From JBHEMK01 sp046262635 (GTDB lineage: Bacteria > Actinomycetota > Thermoleophilia > Gaiellales > Gaiellaceae), in NCBI GenBank assembly GCA_046262635.1, contig JBHEMK010000193.1:1-61861 (forward strand): a DNA stretch of 61,861 bases. The letters are read 5' to 3'. Positions 51,317-59,139 of this stretch are shown here, one piece after another. The position numbers and the translations under genes were made by a program. The first letter of the stretch is position 1. Each line of letters opens with the position of its first letter. Below the pieces are notes generated by a model. That model searched no databases. It was not told where the DNA came from and saw only the letters and a list, made by a program, of their open reading frames with translations.

Positions 51317-51363
51317 GGAAACGGTTGCAGCGCAAGGCTAGGTAAGCATCGGAACCAAGTCAA
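51317..51363 (-). promoter_or_regulatory. Promoter with LacI-type operator, site 12
   Basis: Minus-strand TTGACT (51363-51358), 17-nt spacer, TAGCCT (51340-51335). The operator GGAAACGGTTGC (51317-51328), one mismatch from consensus, covers the predicted start point. It is the last of the twelve sites and marks the right end of the island. Confidence 0.78.
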
Positions 51364-51386
51364 GCTCGCGTGCGGGCGGCTCCGGC

Positions 51387-51575
51387 GTGACCGGAGAGCC
51401 GCGTCAGCGTGTTCGCGGCGGCTCGGATCAACACCGCGGTCGTCCGTACAACGTGCCGCCCTTCTGGAGCAAGCCCTTGCGGGTGCTACTGCTCATGATC
51501 GCGATTGCCTCCGGGCCGCTGATCGCGCTGAGCGCGGCCAGCGTCCTGCGCACGCGACGGAGGACTCGTCGTTGA
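51387..51575 (+). CDS. Possible small membrane protein
   Basis: A 62-residue frame from GTG 51387 has one hydrophobic helix, VLLLMIAIASGPLIALSAASVL, between a Gly/Arg-rich start and a very basic tail. No family is recognised, there is no ribosome site, and the spacer around it holds a pseudogene, so it may be chance. Confidence 0.35.
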   Translation: MTGEPRQRVRGGSDQHRGRPYNVPPFWSKPLRVLLLMIAIASGPLIALSAASVLRTRRRTRR

Positions 51576-51779
51576 GCCCGGCGGAAAGCCCCCGAGGAGG
51601 CGAGCCCCAAGCATCGTTGCGAGCTCGGATGGGCATCGAGACACCACGCCGGCCAGCAGCAATCACACTCGCGCGCAACGCCACGCTGCGACCAGCGAGA
51701 GAGCTGCTCGAGTACCACGCTGCTCGGCGCCGAGCGACAGCGCGTGCGGTACGAGGACGGACGCCCACGTACCCTATCA

Positions 51780-52260
51780 CCACTTCTTTACGAGACAGCC
51801 CTTGTAGATCGCTCCGCGGCCGAGCGGTCGATCATCACCTGTGCCTGCGGGCCGCCGAACCGCGACCAGCCGCTGATCAACCCGGCCTCAGTCGCGAAGA
51901 GGAAGAGCGCCTTTCCGCCCATGACCTCGGAAGCCGGCCCGGGAGCTGTTGAAGACGATCCCGGTCAGCGCGCCGTCCACGGCGACGACGAGCGGGAGCT
52001 TCGTCCCACCGGCGTCGTAGAGCGTCGAGCGTTGGTGCCGTTTTCGGCGACCCGCCAGGGTGTGCCGGCCCTGAGACGAGGCCGCAGCCGTTGACGAGAT
52101 TGGGGGTCGACCGTGGGCGTATTGCCCGGGAGGTCCGAGGCGAGCCGCGTGACGGTGTAGGGCCTTTCCGGTGCGGCGCCGAGTGGCGCGGCGACATACG
52201 AGTGTGGCACCGACCGCGCCAGGGCCGCGAGCGATGGCCGGAGTCGAGCAGCGAACATTG
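51780..52260 (-). pseudogene. Frameshifted remnant of a TIGR03118-type secreted protein
   Basis: Minus-strand pieces in different frames line up with the TIGR03118 family of secreted propeller proteins: an N-terminal signal-like stretch, PYTVTRLASDLPG, then DPNLVNGCGLVSGPAHPG, then VAENGTNA, LYDAGGTKLPLVV, LTGIVFNSSRAGF, GGKALFLFATEAGLISGW and AQVMIDRSAA with IYKGC. The normal wording NLVNPWGL and FATEDGTISGW is still clear. At least three frameshifts and loss of the C-terminal two thirds make it dead. Confidence 0.72.
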
Positions 52261-52318
52261 CTCCTCTTCTCCCCCCAACGAGCGACGACGCGGGCCGGTG
52301 AGAACGGTTTGGTCGGGC

Positions 52319-53191
52319 CTAACCGAGCCCGACGAGCGCCGCGGTCAGGGCGCCGTCGTCGCCGCGTTCGGCCTTGACCGTCGCGAGCGCCGGCTGAGTC
52401 CAGACGACCACCGGCTGGCCTTCATACGCAGAGAGGAGGCGCAGCGCACCGGGTATGCCCTTCTGGTGGACGACCGCCGTCGCCGGTACCGAGATCGTCA
52501 GCGGCTTGGCGAGCTTCGTCAGCTTGAGGCCGGTCGGCCACGCCTGGAGGACGGAGACCTCCAGCTCGAGCCGGTCAGCGCTGGCCGTGACGACGGTGCC
52601 GGTCAGCGTCAGCCCGAAGGGTGTGCCAGGTTTCGCGTAGAAGAGCAGCGGCGTCGCTGCCTTCAGGTACGGATAGGGATCCACTGCCTTGCCGTCCTTC
52701 GGGTGCACCTCGAAGTGGAGATGCGAGGCGATTCCGTTCGCATCGCCGGAGTCGCCGACGAAGCCGACCTGCTGCCCGGCCTTGACGCGCGCCCCGTCTC
52801 TCAGGCCCGGAGCGTATGCGGTTCCGGCGACGCACTTCCCGCGATTGTCGTTTCTCAGCGTCAGGTCGTTGTTCAGGTGGATGTAGAGGTAGGTCGTGCC
52901 GCTGTCGCCGTAGAGGTAGAGCATGCAGCCGGCGCTCGCCGACGTCGTCCAGAACCGGACCTTGCCGCTCTCGGCGGCGACTGCGATCGACCTCTTCGCG
53001 GCCATGATGTCGTTGCCCTGATGCGGGCCACCGGCGCGCGGCTGGCCGAAGTCGTCCTGGTACTGCACCGGGCCGACAACGGGGAAGATGATCGGTGCCG
53101 CGCCCTGGGTGGCGAACGCAGTCCCGGCGGTCAGGCCGAGCAAGGCGAGAAGGAGGAGTATCCCTCGGGCTGTCGTCCGGTGGCGTCTCAT
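52319..53191 (-). CDS. Secreted M23-family (LytM) peptidase or homologue
   Basis: 290 residues with signal peptide (RHRTTARGILLLLALLGLTAGTAFA). The LytM domain shows metal-binding GGPHQGNDI (His and Asp) and the HxH motif in SHLHFEVHP, with VGFVGDSGDANG before it. So zinc ligands are intact and it probably cuts cell-wall cross-bridges outside the cell. A beta-rich C-terminal extension of about 100 residues has no known motif. Start ATG 53191 chosen at the signal peptide; TAGGGT upstream is a possible -10. Divergent from the next wall enzyme. Confidence 0.88.
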   Translation of the reverse strand: MRRHRTTARGILLLLALLGLTAGTAFATQGAAPIIFPVVGPVQYQDDFGQPRAGGPHQGNDIMAAKRSIAVAAESGKVRFWTTSASAGCMLYLYGDSGTTYLYIHLNNDLTLRNDNRGKCVAGTAYAPGLRDGARVKAGQQVGFVGDSGDANGIASHLHFEVHPKDGKAVDPYPYLKAATPLLFYAKPGTPFGLTLTGTVVTASADRLELEVSVLQAWPTGLKLTKLAKPLTISVPATAVVHQKGIPGALRLLSAYEGQPVVVWTQPALATVKAERGDDGALTAALVGLG

Positions 53192-53273
53192 CAAGCTCCG
53201 GTTCGCGCTCGAAGCGCCGCACCCTACCAGACCGTTCGCAGGAATCCAGCGGCCCGCGAGGTACTCCGGCAAC

Positions 53274-54356
53274 GTGCGCCACCCTCGTCTCGTGATCGTG
53301 GCTGCGCTTGCGGCAGGTCTGACGGCGGCCGTGCCTGCGGGCGCGCTGAACCCGCAGTCGGCCGGACTGCAGGTCGCGCTGCGGTTCCAGGGTCTCTATG
53401 CGGGGCCGATCGACGGACTCGCCGGGGCGGGGACGGTGCACGCTGTCAGGGCCTTCCAGCGGCGCCAGGGCCTCCGGCCGACCGGCCTCGCCGACGTCAG
53501 AACGCGGGCTGCGCTCGGCCCGCTCGGCCGCCCGCTCTTCGGCTCGCGCCAGCTGCTGAACGGGATGCTCGGCTGGGACGTCGCCGTGCTCCAGTTCCTG
53601 ATCGCCCGCCAGGGGATCGCGGTGCCGGTGACCGGCTATTTCGACCGGCCGACGGCCGCGGCGCTCCGCGTCTACCAGCGCAGGCTCCGCCTGAGAGCGG
53701 ACGCGGTCGCCGGACCGGCCACGTTCGCCGCGCTCGGCCTCCAGACCCACGTCCCGGTCCCGACGGTCCAGCTGGTGGCGTCGAAGCTCTACATCGTGCG
53801 GGCAGGCGATTCGCTGGCGGCGATCGCGCGACGGCACCTGACGACGGTCGCGGTGCTGGCGCGGCTGAACAGGCTGAACCCGGCCAAGCTGATCCTGATC
53901 GGCGCGCGGCTGCAGCTTCCTGCCCCGAGGTCGAGGCGCGCCGCGGCGCCCGTGTCCGTGGCGACCGACGCCGCGGTCGTCCGCGCTTCGCTCGGTCGCT
54001 GGGCTTCCCACTTCGGGATTGACCCCTCGCTCGCCCGCGCGCTCGCCTGGATGGAGTCCGGCTATCAGCAGCGGGTCGTCTCGAGCGTCGGCGCGATGGG
54101 CGTGATGCAGCTGCTGCCGTCGACGTGGAATTACGTCGAGACCGTGCTGATCGGGCACCCCGTCGACCACAGCGCCGACGGCAACGTCGAGGCCGGGCTC
54201 GCATACCTGGACCACCTGCTCAAGGCATTCGGCGGCAACGAGAAGCTGGCGCTCGCAGCGTGGTATCAGGGTGAGGCGGCCGTCCGCGCCGACGGGCTGT
54301 ACCCGGAGACGCGGACGTTCGTCGCGAACGTGCTCGCACTGCGTTCGCGCATGTGA
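53274..54356 (+). CDS. Secreted wall lytic protein: two PG-binding domains, LysM, transglycosylase
   Basis: 360 residues. Order: signal peptide (LVIVAALAAGLTAAVPAGA), peptidoglycan-binding domain 1 (LQVALRFQGLYAGPIDGLAG, about 28-85), a second such domain (VLQFLIARQGIAVPVTGYFD, about 100-155), a LysM repeat (YIVRAGDSLAAIARRHLTT to LQLP, about 172-215) and a lysozyme-like SLT domain (LARALAWMESGYQ with catalytic Glu, GVMQLLPSTW, GLAYLDHLLKAFGGNEKLALAAW). GTG start, 6 nt after TACTCC. It shares an 82-bp region with the M23 gene, so the two may be co-regulated. Confidence 0.9.
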   Translation: MRHPRLVIVAALAAGLTAAVPAGALNPQSAGLQVALRFQGLYAGPIDGLAGAGTVHAVRAFQRRQGLRPTGLADVRTRAALGPLGRPLFGSRQLLNGMLGWDVAVLQFLIARQGIAVPVTGYFDRPTAAALRVYQRRLRLRADAVAGPATFAALGLQTHVPVPTVQLVASKLYIVRAGDSLAAIARRHLTTVAVLARLNRLNPAKLILIGARLQLPAPRSRRAAAPVSVATDAAVVRASLGRWASHFGIDPSLARALAWMESGYQQRVVSSVGAMGVMQLLPSTWNYVETVLIGHPVDHSADGNVEAGLAYLDHLLKAFGGNEKLALAAWYQGEAAVRADGLYPETRTFVANVLALRSRM

Positions 54357-54393
54357 GACGCCCCCTGCGGGCTGCGCAGTAGAGTCACGCCGC

Positions 54394-55170
54394 ATGAAGA
54401 TCGCCGTCTGCGTCAAGCAGGTCCCGGAGGGAACGTCGCTGCGTCTGGACGCGAGCTCGAAGCGGCTCGAGCGCTCCGGCGAGGGCACGCTCAACCACTT
54501 CGACGCGAACGCCGTCGAGGAGGCGCTGCGCCTGAAGGAGGCACTCGGCGAGGCCGAGGTCGTCGTCGTCTCGCTCGGCCCGGCGAGGGCCGCCGACGCG
54601 CTCCGCAAGACCCTCGCGATGGGCGCCGATCGCGCCGTGCTCGTTTCGGACGACGGCGCCGCCGGGTCCGATCTCCTCGCCACCAGCCGTGCCCTCGCCG
54701 CCGCGCTCGAGCGGGAGGGAGCCGACCTCGTGCTCTTCGGCCAGCAGTCCTCCGACTCCGACGGCGCCGTGCTGTGGGCTGCGGTCGCCGACCGGCTGCG
54801 CCTGCCGATGGTCTCCCAGACTGCCGAGCTCACCGTCGCGGGCGGCACGCTCCGGGCGAAGCGGCAGACCGAGTTCGGCTACGACGTGATCGAGGCCTCG
54901 CTGCCGGCGGTGGTGGCGGTGTCTGACGCGATCAACGAGCCGCGCTATCCCTCCCTCAAGGGGATCATGGGTGCGAAGAAGAAACCGCAGGAGACGCTGT
55001 CGCTCGCCGAGCTCGGCCTGGATCCAGCCCAAGTCGGCGAGGCCGGCTCGAAGACGGAGGTCTACGCGCTCAGCGAGCCGCCGCCGCGGAGTGAGTCGCG
55101 CAAGATCGAGGACGACGGCAACGCGGCCGAGCAGATCGTCGACTTTCTCGCGGAGAAGCGGCTTCTTTGA
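54394..55170 (+). CDS. etfB: Electron transfer flavoprotein, beta subunit
   Basis: 258 residues; binds AMP and, with EtfA, takes electrons from acyl-CoA dehydrogenases such as the one at 9466. Signatures: MKIAVCVKQVPE, NAVEEALRLKE, VVVSLGP, GADLVLFGQQSSDSDGAVL-type wording (ADLVLFGQQSSDSD) and IEASLPAVVAVSDAINEPRYPSLKGIMGAKKK pieces. TAGAGT (54380-54385) lies 8 nt before the ATG, so the mRNA is probably leaderless. First of three overlapping genes. Confidence 0.95.
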   Translation: MKIAVCVKQVPEGTSLRLDASSKRLERSGEGTLNHFDANAVEEALRLKEALGEAEVVVVSLGPARAADALRKTLAMGADRAVLVSDDGAAGSDLLATSRALAAALEREGADLVLFGQQSSDSDGAVLWAAVADRLRLPMVSQTAELTVAGGTLRAKRQTEFGYDVIEASLPAVVAVSDAINEPRYPSLKGIMGAKKKPQETLSLAELGLDPAQVGEAGSKTEVYALSEPPPRSESRKIEDDGNAAEQIVDFLAEKRLL

Positions 55171-56129
55171 GCATCCTCGTCTTTCTCGAGCATCATGGCG
55201 ACGAGCTGCAGAAGGGAGCGCTCGGCGTGCTCGCGAAGGCGGCGTCGCTCGGTGAGGCCGCCGCGGTCGTGATCGGCTACGGCGTCAAGGAGCTGGCCGC
55301 CGAGGCGGGGAAGTACGGCGCCGCCAAGGTTCACGTCGCCGACGATGCCGCCCTCGAGGCGCCTCTGCCGCAACCGCGCGTCGACGTGCTCGCGAGGCTC
55401 GTCCGCGATCGCGCGTTCGAGTCGGTGTTCTTCGCCAACTCGGTGCTCGCCGCCGACGTCGCCGCCGGCCTCTCGGCGCGCCTCGACGCCGGCTTGAACT
55501 GGGATCTCACCGACGTCGTTGGCCGGGACGGGACGCTCGTCGGCAAGCGCCCGGCGCTGCAGGACTCGGTCTACGTCGAAGTCGGCTGGACGGGCACGCC
55601 GCGGCTTGCGCTCTTCCGCGCTGGCTCCTTCGATGCCCCAGAGGCCGATGCCGGAGAACCGCCGACCGAGGAGACGGCCGTCGAGCTCGAGGACTTCTCC
55701 ACGGCGGCGACGATGGTGGAGCAGGCGCACGAGGAGTCGAGTGGCCCCTCGATCGAGGACGCGGACGTCGTTGTCGCCGGCGGCCGCGGCCTCGGCAGCC
55801 CCGAGGGGTTCGGGCTCGCCGAGGAGCTCGCGAAGGCGCTCGGCGGGGCGGTGGGCGCAACCCGCGCCGTCGTCGACTCCGGCTGGTACCCCTACGCGGC
55901 CCAGGTCGGCCAGACCGGCAAGGTCGTCGCGCCGAAGTTGTACGTCGCGCTCGGTATCTCCGGCGCGATCCAGCACAAGGTCGGGATGCAGAGCTCGAAC
56001 GTGATCGTCGCGATCAATAGGGACCCGAATGCGCCGATCTTCGAATTCAGCGACCTCGGCGTCGTCGGCGACCTGCACCAGATCGTGCCGAAGCTGACCG
56101 CGCTCGTCCGGCAGCGCAAAGGCTCGTGA
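55167..56129 (+). CDS. etfA: Electron transfer flavoprotein, alpha subunit
   Basis: 320 residues; holds the FAD. The C-terminal FAD domain is complete: VVAGGRGLGSPEGFGLAEELAKALGG, VDSGWYPYAAQVGQTGKVVAPKLYVALGISGAIQHKVGMQ and INRDPNAPIFEFSDLGVVGD (seen in pieces). TTG start overlaps the etfB stop by 4 nt. It overlaps the ETF-QO gene the same way, so all three are made together. Confidence 0.95.
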   Translation: MSILVFLEHHGDELQKGALGVLAKAASLGEAAAVVIGYGVKELAAEAGKYGAAKVHVADDAALEAPLPQPRVDVLARLVRDRAFESVFFANSVLAADVAAGLSARLDAGLNWDLTDVVGRDGTLVGKRPALQDSVYVEVGWTGTPRLALFRAGSFDAPEADAGEPPTEETAVELEDFSTAATMVEQAHEESSGPSIEDADVVVAGGRGLGSPEGFGLAEELAKALGGAVGATRAVVDSGWYPYAAQVGQTGKVVAPKLYVALGISGAIQHKVGMQSSNVIVAINRDPNAPIFEFSDLGVVGDLHQIVPKLTALVRQRKGS

Positions 56130-57817
56130 GACCAAGCGACTACCCGCCTCCGTACGCGCCGAGGGAGTTCATCGGGCCGCCGACCGACCACCCGGAGGAC
56201 GAGCGGATCGAGGTCGGCGTTCTCGTCGTCGGCGCGGGCCCCGCCGGCCTGGCTTGCGCGATCCGGCTTGGTCAGCTGCTCGAGGGGTCGCCCGAGACCG
56301 CCGCGCGGCTCGGCGAGGTGCCCGTGGCGCTCCTCGAGAAGGGAAAGCAGCCGGGCTCGCACCTGCTCTCTGGCGCGGTTGTCAACCCGCGCGCGCTGCG
56401 CCGTCTCTTCAAGGGGCGCACGCGGATCGAGGAGATGCCGTTCTACGGCCCGGTGCCCGGCGAGGCCGTCTACGTGCTGACGAAAGGCGCCGCGATCCGC
56501 ATCCCGACGCCGCCGACGATGAAGAACGAGGGGAACTACATCGTCTCACTCTCGCAGCTCGGCCGCTGGCTCGCGGAGCGTGCGGAGGAGGGGGGCGCGA
56601 CGATCCTTCCGGAAACCTCCGCGGAGCGGCTGCTCGTGGCGGACGGCCGCGTGCGGGGCATCCGAACGGGCGACAAGGGCCGCGGGCGCGAGGGCCAGGA
56701 ACTCGGAAACTTCGAGCCCGGCGCCGACATCGTGGCGCGCGTCACCGTGCTTGCCGAGGGGACGCAGGGCCACCTGACCGAAGCGGCGCTGCAGCACTTC
56801 GGCCTGGCGGGCGAGCAGCCGCAGATCTGGGCGCTCGGGGTCAAGGAGGTCTGGAAGGTCGCGAAGCCACTCCGCACGATCGTCCACACGATGGGCTGGC
56901 CGCTGCGCGCCGGCGCGAGATACCGTGAGTTCGGCGGCTCGTTCATCTATCCGATGGGCGACGACATGCTCACGATCGGGATGGTCGTCGGCCTTGACTA
57001 CCGCGATGCGGAGCTGTCGGTGCACGGGCTCTTGCAGGAGCTGAAGACGCATCCGAAGATCCGCAAGCTTCTCGACGGCGGCGAGCGCGTGCAATGGGGA
57101 GCGAAGACGATCCCGGAGGGCGGCTTCCTGTCGCTGCCGCGCAAGCTGAACGCGCCGGGCCTGCTGCTGTGCGGCGACGGCCCCGGGCTGGTCAACGTCC
57201 CCGCCCTGAAGGGGATCCACTACGCGATCGAGTCGGGCCGGCTCGCGGCCGAGGCGGCGTTCGCCTCCCTGCAGCGCGGGACGACGCCCGGCACCCCCGG
57301 CGCACTCGATTCCTATGACGAGGCCGTGCGGCAGAGCTTCATCTGGAGCGACCTGCAGGAGGTGCGCAACATGCGGCAGGCGTTCGGGCGCGGCTTCTTT
57401 GTCGGCGGGGGGCTCGCCTCCGCGATGATCCTGACCAAGGGCCGCTTCCCGGGCGGCTCGCCGCGCGCGGAGCCGGACCGCGAGCAGGAGCTCATCCGCA
57501 CCGACCGCGCGACGAGGTATCCGGCTCCGGACGGCAAGCTGACGTTCGACAAGCTCTCATCCGTTTTCCTGTCGGGCAACAAGACGCGTGACGACCAGCC
57601 GAACCACATCCGGATCGACCAGCAGGTTCCACGCGAGCTCGCCGAGATGTGGGCTCGGATGTGCCCCGCGCACGTCTACGAAGTCGTCGAGGGCGGGAAC
57701 GGGGTGACGGTGAAGCTGGCGCCGTCGAACTGTGTCCAGTGCGGCGCGATCACCGCCAAGGGCGGGCGGCTTACGCCCCCCGAGGGCGGCTCCGGCCCCG
57801 AGTACACCCTGACGTAA
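56126..57817 (+). CDS. ETF:quinone oxidoreductase, fourth iron-sulfur cysteine missing
   Basis: 563 residues; passes electrons from ETF to membrane quinone. FAD-binding VLVVGAGPAGLACAIRLG is at the N-terminus, followed by KGKQPGSHLLSGAVVNPRAL, EGTQGHLTEAALQHFGL, NVPALKGIHYAIESGRLAAE and the C-terminal ferredoxin-like part ending PPEGGSGPEYTLT. The canonical cluster ligands are one Cys (here Cys513 in MCPAHVYE) and a CxxCxxC (NCVQC gives Cys536 and Cys539); position 542 is Ile. Either the cluster is three-ligand or another residue substitutes. Otherwise the protein is complete. GTG start. Confidence 0.92.
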   Translation: MRPSDYPPPYAPREFIGPPTDHPEDERIEVGVLVVGAGPAGLACAIRLGQLLEGSPETAARLGEVPVALLEKGKQPGSHLLSGAVVNPRALRRLFKGRTRIEEMPFYGPVPGEAVYVLTKGAAIRIPTPPTMKNEGNYIVSLSQLGRWLAERAEEGGATILPETSAERLLVADGRVRGIRTGDKGRGREGQELGNFEPGADIVARVTVLAEGTQGHLTEAALQHFGLAGEQPQIWALGVKEVWKVAKPLRTIVHTMGWPLRAGARYREFGGSFIYPMGDDMLTIGMVVGLDYRDAELSVHGLLQELKTHPKIRKLLDGGERVQWGAKTIPEGGFLSLPRKLNAPGLLLCGDGPGLVNVPALKGIHYAIESGRLAAEAAFASLQRGTTPGTPGALDSYDEAVRQSFIWSDLQEVRNMRQAFGRGFFVGGGLASAMILTKGRFPGGSPRAEPDREQELIRTDRATRYPAPDGKLTFDKLSSVFLSGNKTRDDQPNHIRIDQQVPRELAEMWARMCPAHVYEVVEGGNGVTVKLAPSNCVQCGAITAKGGRLTPPEGGSGPEYTLT

Positions 57818-57820
57818 TCC

Positions 57821-57853
57821 GTTTTACGTCCGCTTTACGCTCGGCTTACCGCC
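57821..57853 (+). promoter_or_regulatory. Three 11-bp direct repeats before the secreted repeat protein
   Basis: GTTTTACGTCC, GCTTTACGCTC and GGCTTACCGCC follow each other without gap, each 11 bp long. Tandem 11-bp half-sites are the binding pattern of OmpR/PhoB-type response regulators, and one is encoded at 59140. They lie about 35-67 bp before the likely transcription start. Confidence 0.65.
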
Positions 57854-57906
57854 GTCTGACGCGGGCCGGGAAGGGTGGTCGTATCGACCGCCAAGGAGGC
57901 ACGATC

Positions 57907-58647
57907 ATGAAGACCACGACCACGCTGATCCTCGCCGTTTCGCTCGCCGCCCTGTTCGGGGCGCTGGGCGCCACGGGCGCGCTCGCCGCGACTGCGCCGA
58001 ATCAGCATCTGACTCGCTTCACGTTCGCGGGCCGGCTGCAGGCCGCGCCCACGTCCGGCTCGCTCTCGATCCGGGTCGAGGGTGGGTCGAAGCCCGCGCT
58101 GAGGAAGATGCTCGGGCAAGGTGTCATCCAGACCTTCTCGTACGACTCAAGCACCGAGTTCCTGAAATGGTCGCATGGAGTGCCGAGCATCGTCTCGGCC
58201 GTCGACCTCGCCGCCGGCGACTGGGTCCGCGTCAACGTCCGCGCCGTTCGCGACGCGACGATCGCGGAGATCGAGGCGAAGGCCCCGGGCATCGTCGGCG
58301 ACCATGGGGCGAGCCCGCAGCGTCCCGACAAGCCGCAGTACGTCTTTCGCGGCAGGCTCGCCGCAGTCGGGACGAGCACGATCACCGTGGACGTCCGGGC
58401 CGGTGATCGCCGCGCCCTTCGGCTGCTGATCGGGCAGCCTGCACAGCAGAGCTTCGCGTATGACCCGGGGACGATCTTCCTGCTCTGGCAGGGGAAGGTC
58501 CCGACCGTCACCTCGCCCGACAAGCTCAAGCTCGGTGACAGGATCACCGTCCGTGTCCGTGCCGCCAGAGGAGCCTCGCTCGCCCAGGTCGAGTCGACCG
58601 CCGCTGCGCACATCGGCGACCGGGAGCCGGCAACGAAGGCGGCCTGA
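57907..58647 (+). CDS. Secreted protein with two tandem DUF5666-like repeats
   Basis: 246 residues: signal peptide (TTLILAVSLAALFGALGATGALA), then two copies of a roughly 100-residue beta-rich unit. Copy 1 has FTFAGRLQAAPTSGSLSIRV, TFSYDSSTEFLKWSHG and DWVRVNVRAVRDATIAEIEAK; copy 2 has YVFRGRLAAVGTSTITVDV, SFAYDPGTIFLLWQGK and DRITVRVRAARGASLAQVEST. ATG with AAGGAGG 7 nt upstream. The function is not known; promoter repeats link it to the two-component system downstream. A terminator follows. Confidence 0.8.
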   Translation: MKTTTTLILAVSLAALFGALGATGALAATAPNQHLTRFTFAGRLQAAPTSGSLSIRVEGGSKPALRKMLGQGVIQTFSYDSSTEFLKWSHGVPSIVSAVDLAAGDWVRVNVRAVRDATIAEIEAKAPGIVGDHGASPQRPDKPQYVFRGRLAAVGTSTITVDVRAGDRRALRLLIGQPAQQSFAYDPGTIFLLWQGKVPTVTSPDKLKLGDRITVRVRAARGASLAQVESTAAAHIGDREPATKAA

Positions 58648-58667
58648 CGTCCCTGGACGGGGGCAGC

Positions 58668-58710
58668 GAAGCCGCCCGGGTGCCGCCCGCCTCGGGCGGC
58701 TTCGCGTTTT
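58668..58710 (+). terminator. Intrinsic terminator after the secreted repeat protein
   Basis: GAAGCCGCCCG (58668-58678) and CGGGCGGCTTC (58693-58703) pair perfectly over 11 bp, followed by GCGTTTT. The T-run is also the first half-site of the next regulatory repeat. Confidence 0.75.
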
Positions 58711-58727
58711 ACGCACGCTTTACGCGC
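58706..58727 (+). promoter_or_regulatory. Two 11-bp direct repeats before the 58757 gene
   Basis: GTTTTACGCAC and GCTTTACGCGC are the same half-sites, in the same order, as at 57821. They lie 30-51 bp before the ATG. CATGAT (58745-58750) is 6 nt before the ATG and is the likely -10 of a leaderless mRNA, so a bound regulator would stand at the -35. Confidence 0.65.
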
Positions 58728-58756
58728 TCGCGGGCGCCGGCGACCATGATTGACAC

Positions 58757-59134
58757 ATGACCCGCCGATTCACCCTCCTCGCCGCCGCGCTCCTCGGGCT
58801 CAATCTCTTCTTTCTGCTCGTGCCGGTCGGCGTCGCCGGTTCCGGCTCGCTCGCGGCCTTCCTCTTCGGTCCGCGCATGATGCGCGCAGAGGTGGTGATG
58901 AAGGACGGCTCTGATTACCTCGCAGACAGGGGGCGGATCAGCTCGGTCGCGGCCGGATCGCTGACCCTCCGCGAAGCCGACGGACGCCTCGTCACCGTTC
59001 AGGTGTCTCCGTCGGCCCAGGTGACCCTCGGCGGCGTTCCGACGACGGTCGCTGCTCTGCGCCGGGGGCTGCGCGCGACCGTGGTGCGCGAGAGCAACGG
59101 GCCGGCCACGATCGTGCAGGCGCAGCGCCGCTAG
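58757..59134 (+). CDS. Small secreted or anchored protein, DUF5666-like
   Basis: 125 residues. A hydrophobic N-terminal segment (TLLAAALLGLNLFFLLVPVGVA) is a signal peptide or anchor. The rest is one beta-rich domain: YLADRGRISSVAAGSLTLRE, RLVTVQVSPSAQVTLGG and RRGLRATVVRESNGPATIVQAQ, the wording of DUF5666 domains and similar to the repeats of the 57907 protein. It lies 5 nt before the response regulator gene, so it is probably in the same operon and may be a target or sensor partner. Confidence 0.78.
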   Translation: MTRRFTLLAAALLGLNLFFLLVPVGVAGSGSLAAFLFGPRMMRAEVVMKDGSDYLADRGRISSVAAGSLTLREADGRLVTVQVSPSAQVTLGGVPTTVAALRRGLRATVVRESNGPATIVQAQRR

Positions 59135-59139
59135 GGCCG

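Noticed and set aside
52575..54848. 757-codon minus-strand frame
   Set aside because: It runs antisense to the LysM/transglycosylase and etfB genes and in another frame of the M23 gene; no motif, low-complexity Arg/Ser content.
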